NCBI GenBank assembly: GCA_913009765.1
Contig: CAJVYT010000058.1
Location: forward strand, 1 to 14,542
Reading direction: 5' to 3'
Length of the DNA stretch: 14,542 nt
Source: an uncultured candidate division Zixibacteria bacterium
GTDB lineage: Bacteria; Zixibacteria; MSB-5A5; GN15; FEB-12
The translations under genes were made by a program, and so were the position numbers. Of this stretch, positions 7,877 to 14,542 are shown piece by piece (position 1 is the stretch's first letter; each line of letters starts with the position of its first letter). The notes below the pieces were generated by a model. It was given only the letters and a program-made list of their open reading frames with translations. It searched no databases and was not told the DNA's origin.

Positions 7877-8799
7877 AAATTGGTATGTACGTATTCAAAC
7901 AGCCAATCCCGCTGATTGTTATGAGCACTTAACTGTTTCATCTCAAGCCTATGATCTGTTATCAGACTGGTTTTATATGACTGCCCAACTAACCAGTCAC
8001 GTATCTTTTCTTCCGTCTCATTCAATACTTCAATTAGGATATCTGGCTGGTGACTGTTAATAAATTGTTCAAGGCTTTTGAGTAAGGTAGGTTCATAACC
8101 CTCAACATCAATTTTCAGCAACACTTTGTCGTCATCGTTGACGAGACTTTCCAGGAAAATTGAATCTACAGCTGGGACTATCGTTTCTTTAATCTGGTCA
8201 GAAAAATATCCGGCAAATCCCTGATCGAGTGAACCATTGGTAAGATGACCCTCTGGTTCGTATAAAGTTACCCGCCCAGGTGTATCGGCTACTGCAGCTG
8301 GGAATGCCAGGGAACTGTCTAACTTGTTTGCCTGAAGATTCCCATGCAAACGTGAGTAAGCAGTAGGTGAAGGTTCAAATTCAATCAGTTTTTTACCATT
8401 CTCAGCTAACAGCTTCCCCAGAAAGCAGGTATAAACTCCTACATTCGCACCAATTTCAATTACCAGGTCATAGCGGTCAATACAGTTCTCTTCCAGCCAG
8501 GCGAAGACGGCTTTCTCGTACTGAAGCTTGCGAGTGAACAACGCATCACCGTCAAACTCACCAAGATGCGGGATCAATTTAATTGTAGAATTTCTTCCTA
8601 CAATTACCTGAATTGGTGGAAATATTATTTCTGACCAATTGACAGAATTCACACTATTTCGTATCTGTTTGACAATTCTCCCTTTAAACAGGTTTCTACA
8701 TAAAAAGGAAAGTACAAGCAGATAATATTTTCCTGCCCATGACGGCAAGTAGGAAATCAACTTATGCCAATAGTAGAAGAATTGCCTCACAATATACAC
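7873..8799 (-). CDS. FkbM-family SAM-dependent methyltransferase
   Basis: A 308-residue FkbM enzyme with canonical motifs: VIEIGANVGVYTCF (about 113-126), LIEFEPSPTAYSRL (about 138-151) and LKIDVEGYEPTLL (about 228-240). The N-terminal 40 residues are rich in aromatic and hydrophobic residues (FFYYWHKLISYLP and YYLLVLSFLC). They could form a membrane-associated helix, which would fit a lipid-linked glycan substrate, but this is inference. The GTG start at 8797-8799 lies 9 nt after the GT2 stop without a clear ribosome binding site, so termination-reinitiation is likely. The 3' end overlaps the next FkbM gene by 4 nt. The sugar and position methylated are unknown. Confidence 0.93.
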   Translation of the reverse strand: MYIVRQFFYYWHKLISYLPSWAGKYYLLVLSFLCRNLFKGRIVKQIRNSVNSVNWSEIIFPPIQVIVGRNSTIKLIPHLGEFDGDALFTRKLQYEKAVFAWLEENCIDRYDLVIEIGANVGVYTCFLGKLLAENGKKLIEFEPSPTAYSRLHGNLQANKLDSSLAFPAAVADTPGRVTLYEPEGHLTNGSLDQGFAGYFSDQIKETIVPAVDSIFLESLVNDDDKVLLKIDVEGYEPTLLKSLEQFINSHQPDILIEVLNETEEKIRDWLVGQSYKTSLITDHRLEMKQLSAHNNQRDWLFEYVHTNL

Positions 8800-8808
8800 G
8801 TTGTTATT

Positions 8809-9756
8809 TCAACATTTACCGAGAAACTTTTTGGTCGAGCTATAAGCTTTTTTTGGTAGAAAACTTGCGATCCATCGCCTGAAAGTCGGATTCAATCCGG
8901 CCCCATTCAGCAAGGCTTGCCGATAACACTTTCTCGCATCCTTCAACATTCCTGCACCAAAGTAGCAGTTGCCATAGTGCTTATAATTTTCAGCAAGAAT
9001 CGATTTACGCTCTGTCTTTGAAAAACGATTTTTTTTATTTTCAAATACGTCCCTAATCACCCGGAAAGTTGTTTCCTCACCACTACGATCAAGTATCATA
9101 CCGGAATGCATGTTACCTTTATGAACGCGGTATTCGGCAATCACGTCATCCACATAGGAAAAATCCCATTGCTGTGCCATCTTTACTGACTGATACCAGT
9201 CGCAGAAACCCAGCCAGTCCGGCATGGGGATGGATAACATCCAAGCTTCACGCCGTGCCAGTACCGTTGGTGCCGGGATATAATTACTGGTCAGGATGGC
9301 TTTCAGTTCATTACCGGTTAACGGCTGCTCACCTCTGTTTACATTATTTTTTTCTGAAGTAATCCTGCCGGATGAATCAATTAATGCGATATCACCATAC
9401 ACCAGCCCGACTTCAGGGTGGTTTTCAAGTACGGGGACGGTTTTCTTTAGAAAGTCACTCCTGAGCCTGTCATCGGAATCAATACGAGCAATGTATTTTC
9501 CACAAGCCATCTGAAACCCCTCGTTCCAGGTATCCACCAAGCCCCTGTTTTTATCATGTTGAACAAATTTCAGTCTGGGGTCGTCTGTATAGTCTTCTAC
9601 AAGTTCACCACTGCGATCCGGTGAGGTATCATCAATGACGATAATCTCTATTTCGTAATCACCTTTCTGGCCCAGCACACTGTCCAGGCATTCCTTAACG
9701 TAGGGACGGGTATTGTAAACCGGGATGAAAAGGGTAACTAAGGGTGAGCCTGTCAC
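8809..9756 (-). CDS. Glycosyltransferase family 2 (GT-A fold)
   Basis: A 315-residue GT2 enzyme. Visible are the opening strand VTLFIPVYNTRPYVKECLDSVLGQ (split here as 7-16 and 17-30), EIIVIDDTSPD (about 37-47) and DKNRGLVDTWNEG (about 68-80). The metal- and nucleotide-binding RIDSDD is at about 91-96, and FCDWYQS (about 184-190), holding the presumed catalytic aspartate, follows. The C-terminal segment YGNCYFGAGMLKDARKCYRQAL resembles one tetratricopeptide-type repeat, as seen in some GT2 proteins. It would transfer a sugar from a nucleotide donor in the cytoplasm. The GTG start overlaps the TGA of the aminotransferase gene as GTGA (9753-9756), so it is probably translationally coupled to it. 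The GT may use the amino sugar made by its neighbours, but that is inference. Confidence 0.93.
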   Translation of the reverse strand: MTGSPLVTLFIPVYNTRPYVKECLDSVLGQKGDYEIEIIVIDDTSPDRSGELVEDYTDDPRLKFVQHDKNRGLVDTWNEGFQMACGKYIARIDSDDRLRSDFLKKTVPVLENHPEVGLVYGDIALIDSSGRITSEKNNVNRGEQPLTGNELKAILTSNYIPAPTVLARREAWMLSIPMPDWLGFCDWYQSVKMAQQWDFSYVDDVIAEYRVHKGNMHSGMILDRSGEETTFRVIRDVFENKKNRFSKTERKSILAENYKHYGNCYFGAGMLKDARKCYRQALLNGAGLNPTFRRWIASFLPKKAYSSTKKFLGKC

Positions 9757-10961
9757 AGGTTATTTTTTCTGTTTAATAGCGCTGCACGGACTTGTTTTGA
9801 ACGGTCAATGGCATGGAACATGATCTCAGAAATTTTCTTTATAATATCCCTGTTTATGGTTTCCCCTGTCGGGAAAAGCAGCACCCGGTCACAAACGGCC
9901 TCAGTCCTTGGCAAGTGATTGCCTGCCCCTGCTGATTGAGACCGGTAGGGTTCCATACGGTGACAGCCGGGATAAAAATACCGGCGCATGAAAATATTTT
10001 CTGCCCACAGTACATCCATCAATTCATCGCGAGTGAGCGGACACTCATGCGCATCAATTTCTGCCACCACATACTGGTAGTTGAAAACATCCTCTTTCGG
10101 AACAGGTAAAAAATTTAGCCCGGGGAAGTCAGTAAACGCCTCAATATAGGCCTCGTAATTTTCCTTATTCACGGCTAGCAGGCGATCCAGTGATTCAAGA
10201 TTGGTAAGCCCCATCGCTGCGCTGATTTCATTCATCTTGCCATTCACACCGAGAAAACCAACATCATCATAGCCACGAAAACCAAAGTTCCGCATGTAAC
10301 GAAGTTCTTCGGCAAGGCCTGAATTTTTTGTACTGATACATCCGCCTTCCAGTGCATTGATAAATTTTGTTGCGTGGAAGCTGAAGACTTCTGCCTCGCC
10401 AAAACCACCAATTGGCTGGCCATCATGTTCGCAGGCAAAGGCATGCGAGGCATCAAACAACAGTTTTAGACTAAGCTGCTTTGCGACAACATTCAGTGCC
10501 TCGATATCGACCGGCCGGCCCCAGCAGTGTACAGCCAGTATCCCGCTTGTTTTTTCTGTAATCAGCGCCTCAATCGCGAGAGGATCAATATTGTGGTCGC
10601 GCTTCCCGATATCAGCAAATACAGGGCTTATCTCCTGCCATTGCAAGGCATGGGCGGTGGCGATAAAAGTATAGGATGGAACAATCACTTCACCTGACAT
10701 GCCCAGTGCCCGTGTCGCAAGCTCAAGACCGACTGTTGCATTGCAGACTGCAATGACATCACTGACCTGTAGCTGCTCAGCCAGTTTTTCTTCAAACTCT
10801 GTCACCACCGGTCCGGAATTAGTCAGCCAGCGTCGATCCAGGATTTCCTCAACCCTGCGCATAAATGCTTCACGGTCACCGATATTCGGACACCCAACAT
10901 GTAAAGGTGAGATAAAATTAGATTGACCACCAAGGATTGCTAGCTTTATGTTTTTTTCCAT
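9753..10961 (-). CDS. DegT/DnrJ/EryC1/StrS sugar aminotransferase (probable dTDP-4-amino-4,6-dideoxysugar synthesis)
   Basis: A 402-residue PLP-dependent aminotransferase of the sugar type. It shows RRWLTNSGPVVTEFEEKLA (about 43-61), CNATVGLELATRALG (about 73-87), VPSYTFIATAHA (about 94-105) and LLFDASHAF (about 167-175) with the pyridine-contacting D170. The Schiff-base lysine K199 is in FSFHATKFINALEGG, and NGKMNEISAAMG (about 240-251) follows. Such enzymes convert a nucleotide 4-keto- or 3-keto-6-deoxysugar to the amino sugar with glutamate as donor. The adjacent formyltransferase, a VioF/WbtJ-like protein, points to dTDP-4-amino-4,6-dideoxyglucose as product, as for VioA. The ATG at 10959-10961 lacks a clear ribosome binding site. 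The gene is GC-richer than most of the window (about 55% in the 60 nt at 10501-10560). The exact regiochemistry is unproven. Confidence 0.92.
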   Translation of the reverse strand: MEKNIKLAILGGQSNFISPLHVGCPNIGDREAFMRRVEEILDRRWLTNSGPVVTEFEEKLAEQLQVSDVIAVCNATVGLELATRALGMSGEVIVPSYTFIATAHALQWQEISPVFADIGKRDHNIDPLAIEALITEKTSGILAVHCWGRPVDIEALNVVAKQLSLKLLFDASHAFACEHDGQPIGGFGEAEVFSFHATKFINALEGGCISTKNSGLAEELRYMRNFGFRGYDDVGFLGVNGKMNEISAAMGLTNLESLDRLLAVNKENYEAYIEAFTDFPGLNFLPVPKEDVFNYQYVVAEIDAHECPLTRDELMDVLWAENIFMRRYFYPGCHRMEPYRSQSAGAGNHLPRTEAVCDRVLLFPTGETINRDIIKKISEIMFHAIDRSKQVRAALLNRKNNL

Positions 10962-11004
10962 TAATTTTTATATTTAGCTGCTAACTAATTATCACAGACT
11001 CGGG

Positions 11005-11700
11005 TTATTTTTCATTTGGTTCCAGGATGATACGTACATAGATTTTTTTTCCCGTCTCGTCTATGTAGTACGCATTTTTATAGCCGCCGTGAGTTAACGC
11101 ACGCAATCGGTTAAGAAAATCACCGAACCGTCCATGCTCATCAAGACTTAAACATTTAATTTTCTCAAAATCCTTACTGATATTTATATTCCCTTCTTTA
11201 CATGGCAAAACAGCCTTATATTTATTATCACGTATTGAAAGAAAGTGCTCAAAAACAAGTTCTCTTTCAAGCTTCATTATTTTTTCATATGCTGTACCTG
11301 ATGTATCCCATGATTCAATCTTGTATTCTTTCTGGACAATAATAGGGCCATGATCAAGTTTCTCGTCCATTTCATGTATTGTCACACCTGATTTCAACCC
11401 ATTTAATATGGAAAATACTTGTGGATACCAACCCCGATTATAAGGATTGTACCCAGGATGAACATTTATACATCGGATATTATTTACTAAATGAGATGGA
11501 AAAAATTGTTTACAATGTATTGATATCGCCAAACTATAATTTTTTTTTATTTCATTAGCTTTTTTTGAAATATCCAGTCTTGGTATTCCTTCTAACATTC
11601 CATTTGGCGATTGAAATATTTCAACACCCCCATATTTACTATTTAGTTCAATGGACATCTCTAAAGCATAGGGATTATCAGTAATTACCAGTGTTTTCAT
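11005..11700 (-). CDS. Nucleotide-sugar N-formyltransferase (VioF/WbtJ-like)
   Basis: A 231-residue protein of the formyltransferase fold. The catalytic Asn-His-Asp triad of this superfamily is visible as N79 and H81 in CINVHPGYNPYNRGWYP and D116 in LDHGPIIVQ. The sequence RCINVHPGYNPYNRG, the block GVTIHEMDEKLDHG and the C-terminal FLNRLRALTHGGYKNAYYID match what I know of enzymes that make dTDP-4-formamido-4,6-dideoxyglucose (VioF, Francisella WbtJ). It would transfer a formyl group from N10-formyltetrahydrofolate to the amino sugar made by the aminotransferase 43 nt downstream. It is shorter than QdtF-type enzymes and shows no ankyrin repeat. The ATG ends at 11700, 26 nt after an acyltransferase remnant. 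The gene is AT-rich relative to its partner. Amino-sugar regiochemistry (4 versus 3) is inferred from family resemblance. Confidence 0.88.
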   Translation of the reverse strand: MKTLVITDNPYALEMSIELNSKYGGVEIFQSPNGMLEGIPRLDISKKANEIKKNYSLAISIHCKQFFPSHLVNNIRCINVHPGYNPYNRGWYPQVFSILNGLKSGVTIHEMDEKLDHGPIIVQKEYKIESWDTSGTAYEKIMKLERELVFEHFLSIRDNKYKAVLPCKEGNINISKDFEKIKCLSLDEHGRFGDFLNRLRALTHGGYKNAYYIDETGKKIYVRIILEPNEK

Positions 11701-11726
11701 GTCTCAGGTCACTAGATTGTTATAAT

Positions 11727-11879
11727 TTAAAGAATTACCGAGGCGCAAAACTCATCACCTGTTCTATCTGTCTGTAACGTATCTATAAATCCGGCAATTA
11801 CAAACCTGTTTTCGGCTCTGATCAGGTCGGCGATGACTTTAGCGTGGCCTGATGCGCCAATTATAATTAAGCTATCCAT
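11727..11879 (-). pseudogene. Truncated NeuD/PglD-type sugar acyltransferase (N-terminal remnant)
   Basis: This is a 50-codon reading frame with an ATG at 11877-11879 and a TAA at 11727-11729. It encodes MDSLIIIGASGHAKVIADLI followed by a segment ending IAGFIDTLQTDRTGDEFCASVIL. The IIGASGHAKVIADLI and GFID elements are characteristic of the N-terminal nucleotide-sugar-binding domain (PglD_N) of NeuD/PglD/VioB-like acetyltransferases. Those are about 200-220 residues long and end in a left-handed beta-helix of hexapeptide repeats. Here the protein stops where the helix domain should begin, and no repeats follow in the 26 nt before the formyltransferase. The ATG sits 1 nt after the stop of the upstream methyltransferase, the arrangement of an intact operon gene. 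It could still be expressed as a small protein, but the catalytic part is absent. Confidence 0.82.
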
Positions 11880-11880
11880 A

Positions 11881-12681
11881 CTATTTTTTTGTCACAATAT
11901 AGAGTACTGATTCATGTCGTATCCCGCACCTTAAAAAATCATCCTCTGCAAAATCGCTGGATGTCAGTTCTGTTGGTGTAAAGCCGCTATCGATCAGGAG
12001 TTGATGAAACCCCTTCTTTGAATATAAGCGTATATGATCATCTTGTCCGAACCTTCTCCATCGTTCACTTTCATCTTCTAATTCAGGATCCTCAATTATT
12101 TCTTGCAAATCTAGGTGTATAGGTACCATAAGTATCCCCGCACCACCTCTTTTTAGAATCCGAAAAATCTCTTTAATAGCTTGCTTGTCATCTTTTACAT
12201 GTTCGAGTACATGTGAACAGAGGACAAAATCGAAGTTTTCATCTGGATAAATGTTCATGTCCATAATATCGATTTTATCATCAGCCATCGGACCACTCTG
12301 ATCAGCAGAGCGATATTCTATTTCCGGCCTCTTCTTTAGCCATTTTGAAAGGGAAAAGACTGGTGCAATGTCCAGAAGTTTCAGCCTATTTTGTTTTGAG
12401 AAGTTCTTTAAATACTGCTTAAAATACAGCGCATATAACCGGTCTCTGTCACTTGCCCCGCAAAAAGGGCAACTGTAGTTTGCAATATTCAGTGTTTCAA
12501 AGCGCAAGGGGTTATATTCAAACCGGTAGTACTGCCATTTTTCCAGGAAATCTGCTGGAATTGGATTGAATGATGTTACTTTTTTTTCACAAAGAGGGCA
12601 GTATTTTTTTCCTTTTACGTGGTAAAAATCCAAGAATAATCTTTCAAATCTATTAACTAAATATTTGATTATTGATTTCAT
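11881..12681 (-). CDS. Class I SAM-dependent methyltransferase with N-terminal zinc-ribbon-like cysteines
   Basis: A 266-residue protein. Two CxxC pairs, C28/C31 (YCPLC) and C71/C74 (SCPFCGASDRDR), form a likely zinc ribbon preceding the methyltransferase core, a layout known in a family of uncharacterised class I methyltransferases. The core shows LKLLDIAPVFSLSKWL (about 100-115), YRSADQSG (about 122-129), DIMDMNIYPDENFDFVLCSHVLEHV (about 138-162) and EIFRILKRGGAGILMVP (about 171-187). Motif I has DIAP instead of D-x-G-x-G, which is usual in this family. The ATG ends at 12681, 5 nt after the sulfotransferase stop, with no strong ribosome binding site, so coupled translation is likely. A glycan-modifying role is inferred from context; the substrate is unknown. 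Confidence 0.87.
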   Translation of the reverse strand: MKSIIKYLVNRFERLFLDFYHVKGKKYCPLCEKKVTSFNPIPADFLEKWQYYRFEYNPLRFETLNIANYSCPFCGASDRDRLYALYFKQYLKNFSKQNRLKLLDIAPVFSLSKWLKKRPEIEYRSADQSGPMADDKIDIMDMNIYPDENFDFVLCSHVLEHVKDDKQAIKEIFRILKRGGAGILMVPIHLDLQEIIEDPELEDESERWRRFGQDDHIRLYSKKGFHQLLIDSGFTPTELTSSDFAEDDFLRCGIRHESVLYIVTKK

Positions 12682-12686
12682 ATGTA

Positions 12687-13586
12687 CTACAGGTAGTCTA
12701 TTCCATATCTTTCTTTAAGAAAGATTATTTCACTCTTTAAACTCTTTCTAAGGTCTTCAATCTCTTCCATTAGCGGCTTTTGTACACGAATCTCTTTGAC
12801 AGTAATACTATCAAACAATTTAATTATTGGCGAAAACGCGCCCTTAGTTTTACGAAGTAAATTATTATCTTGCAACCCTATCACTTTAAATGATTTTCTT
12901 ACCAAATCCATAGAAGTAATATTATTACCTGTGAAAACATATTTATGATTACTTTTTTTAAAGTTTGTAACTTTTACCCCCCCTAAGCGATAATTTACTT
13001 CACTCTGGGGAACTATTAAATCTTGCAGACTATCTATATTTCCTTTAATAATATCCTCAAATTTAACCACGTAGACTCTATCACTATCAAAGAATGAAAA
13101 TAGGTGATTGAATAGCTTATTATAATGATAGATCTCCATACTGGGATGATTGGTAACGATATCAGTAAAACTCATTTTTGTTTTCTCAAAAAAGGAATAT
13201 AGCTCTACATAGAATGAATACATTGCACTGACTGGTTCTCTCACAGTTACAATTATATGATAATCAAAACCAGACAGGATTTCTGAGAGGTTTTTTAATT
13301 TCCCTCTCCAATCTATCTGGGGTTCAGAGACCACTATTAATTCCTCAGAAATTAATAGGGATCTTTTATCTTCCAACTTTTTTTCGATTTTCCTTCTTAC
13401 TTTTTCTACATCACCTTCATTCACTGCCTGGATAAAACAATCAAAAAATGTACTTTTCTTTGAACCCCTGGGCTGATAAACCCCTAGATAATCTACTTTT
13501 TTTACAGGTAGCCTTGGATAGAACTGTGACTGCAAGGTTGTCGTAGCAGTTTTTGGCAGCCCTATATGTACATAAATCTTACTCAT
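12687..13586 (-). CDS. Sulfotransferase-family protein (PAPS-dependent, probable)
   Basis: A 299-residue P-loop protein. The N-terminal HIGLPKTATTTLQ (about 7-19) is the 5'-phosphosulfate-binding loop of PAPS-dependent sulfotransferases. The segment IIVTVREPVSAMYSFY (about 111-126), with R116 and S120, matches the 3'-phosphate-binding motif. VYVVKFEDI (about 171-179) fits the conserved strand that follows. The C-terminal 30 residues are charged and probably helical. It would move a sulfo group from PAPS to a hydroxyl or amino group of the glycan. The ATG ends at 13586, 6 nt after the ABC gene stop. It is AT-rich and has unusually few GC-rich codons. Members of this superfamily also act on lipids and small molecules, so glycan sulfation is inference from the locus. 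Confidence 0.85.
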   Translation of the reverse strand: MSKIYVHIGLPKTATTTLQSQFYPRLPVKKVDYLGVYQPRGSKKSTFFDCFIQAVNEGDVEKVRRKIEKKLEDKRSLLISEELIVVSEPQIDWRGKLKNLSEILSGFDYHIIVTVREPVSAMYSFYVELYSFFEKTKMSFTDIVTNHPSMEIYHYNKLFNHLFSFFDSDRVYVVKFEDIIKGNIDSLQDLIVPQSEVNYRLGGVKVTNFKKSNHKYVFTGNNITSMDLVRKSFKVIGLQDNNLLRKTKGAFSPIIKLFDSITVKEIRVQKPLMEEIEDLRKSLKSEIIFLKERYGIDYL

Positions 13587-13592
13587 TCAGTG

Positions 13593-14484
13593 TCAATTTG
13601 GTTGACTAACACAGAGAGCCTTCCCTTGTTCAACGAGGAAATGTACATCTGCTCGCTGAATCGTACTCAGCCTATGCGCCACCATTATCACGGTATATTT
13701 TCCAACCAAACCATAAATAATTTCCATAAATCGCTCTTCCGTTTCATTATCCAGTGCTGAAGTTGCTTCATCAAGAAGAAGCATCTCAGGCTCATGATAA
13801 AGCGCCCTTGCCAGCGCAATTCTCTGCCGCTGCCCACCCGATAGCCGCACACCCCGTTCCCCCACTTCTGTCTGGTATTTTTTCGGTAATTCTTTTTCAA
13901 TAAAATCCGCAATCTGTGCCATGGCGGCGACTTCACGTATACGGTCATGTTTTATATCTTCATCCGGAATACCGAAGGCAATATTGAGGGCAATCGTATC
14001 ATCGGCAAGGAATATGTCCTGGGGTACATAACCAATTTTGTCTTGCCACAATCGTATTTTCTCTTTTGTATCAATTGCTACATCATCAACAAGTATTTCA
14101 CCTTTCGTCGGCTGATGCAGGCCAAGAATTAAATCAACAAGGGTGGACTTTCCTGATCCCGTCTCGCCAATAAAGGCGATAGATGTATTTCTTTGTATGG
14201 CCAAATTCACATTTTTCAGTACTTCTTTTTGGCCTGACTGATATGTGAAGGATATATCCTGTAATTTTATACTTTTTTTAAAGGGTAACGTGTTAGCCCT
14301 TACCACATTCTGCCTTCCGACAGAGACTTCGGCCTTTCCTTCTTCTGCTTCACGAAATTCATCGTAAATTTCATCGAGTACATAGCGTGATGTTTGAAGG
14401 GTGGATAGCTGGCTATAGAGCATTTGTACAGCGGGTAATAATTTATAACCAGCCATAGCAATCAAACCAAGCCCTGGCACCAAT
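13593..14484 (-). CDS. ABC transporter permease/ATPase, C-terminal part (glycan flippase or exporter), 5' end cut by adapter
   Basis: About 296 residues are present. The first codon (TTG, 14481-14483) is probably an internal leucine, and the upstream part with most of the membrane domain is lost at the adapter. The remaining piece contains the end of the last membrane segment (PGLGLIAMAGYKLLPAVQ) and a complete nucleotide-binding domain. That domain has Walker A GETGSGKST (about 106-114), Q-loop Q155, signature LSGGQ (214-218), Walker B MLLLDEA (234-240), D-loop SALD and switch histidine H270. The layout is that of a fused permease-ATPase exporter of the MsbA/PglK type, normally near 580-600 residues. 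In a glycan locus a lipid-linked oligosaccharide flippase is the best guess. It is the most upstream gene visible. Truncation is by assembly, not mutation. Confidence 0.92.
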
Positions 14485-14542
14485 AGATCGGAAGAGCGTC
14501 GTGTAGGGAAAGAGTGTAGATCTCGGTGGTCGCCGTATCATT
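14485..14542 (-). other. Illumina P5 universal adapter, reverse complement (contaminant)
   Basis: From AGATCGGAAGAGCGTCGTG to the last base this is the full 58-nt reverse complement of the TruSeq universal (P5) adapter, without an i5 index. It follows directly after the truncated ABC gene. It is library sequence and marks an artificial end of the contig. Confidence 0.99.

Noticed and set aside
9069..9514. Plus-strand reading frames opposite the GT2 gene
   Set aside because: They are shadows of a strongly supported minus-strand gene and show no recognisable domain.
10357..10926. Plus-strand reading frames opposite the aminotransferase gene
   Set aside because: Low-complexity serine/alanine-rich shadows in a GC-richer gene; no domain, no ribosome binding site.
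10974..10984. Short palindrome TTAGCTGCTAA between the formyltransferase and aminotransferase genes
   Set aside because: A 5-bp stem with a single central base cannot form a stable hairpin and no T-tract follows; likely chance.
161..14484. CRISPR array, tRNA, insertion sequence or phage attachment site
   Set aside because: I found no regularly spaced repeats, no tRNA-like cloverleaf, no transposase motif and no terminal inverted repeats in the genomic part.

Overview
The window is one assembled contig of bacterial DNA, about 14.3 kb (161-14484), with Illumina library sequence at both ends. Positions 1-160 are a noisy poly-T run followed by the P7 adapter, an 8-nt index and the read-2 primer. 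Positions 14485-14542 are the reverse complement of the P5 universal adapter. Neither end is a biological boundary, and the two outermost genes are cut by the assembly rather than by mutation.

All real genes lie on the minus strand and are tightly packed. Several overlap by 1-4 nt and most gaps are under 45 nt. The content is that of a surface-glycan locus (O-antigen, capsule or a similar polysaccharide or glycoprotein glycan) from a probably Gram-negative bacterium. The species cannot be read from the sequence. Base composition is patchy, with very AT-rich methyltransferase genes near 4.8-5.6 kb and a GC-richer aminotransferase and GT2 block near 9-11 kb, as is common in horizontally assembled polysaccharide loci.

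In transcription order (high to low coordinates) the genes are: the C-terminal half of an ABC exporter or flippase; a PAPS-type sulfotransferase; a zinc-ribbon class I methyltransferase; a 50-codon remnant of a NeuD/PglD-type acyltransferase; a VioF/WbtJ-like sugar N-formyltransferase; a DegT/StrS sugar aminotransferase; a GT2 glycosyltransferase; two FkbM methyltransferases; a GT4 glycosyltransferase; and two further class I methyltransferases. A 190-bp gap follows, then two GT-B glycosyltransferases and a third FkbM methyltransferase. After another 105-bp gap comes a truncated probable methyltransferase.

As a working model, the aminotransferase makes a dTDP-amino-dideoxysugar (most likely 4-amino-4,6-dideoxyglucose) and the formyltransferase N-formylates it. 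Four glycosyltransferases build an oligosaccharide. Up to seven methyltransferase homologues and one sulfotransferase decorate it, and the ABC protein moves it across the inner membrane. The genes for the earlier dTDP-sugar steps (rmlA/rmlB type) are not in the window.

The most interesting feature is the acyltransferase remnant at 11727-11879, directly upstream of the formyltransferase gene. It keeps its start codon next to the upstream stop, has lost its catalytic domain, and suggests that an N-acetylation gene was replaced by an N-formylation gene.
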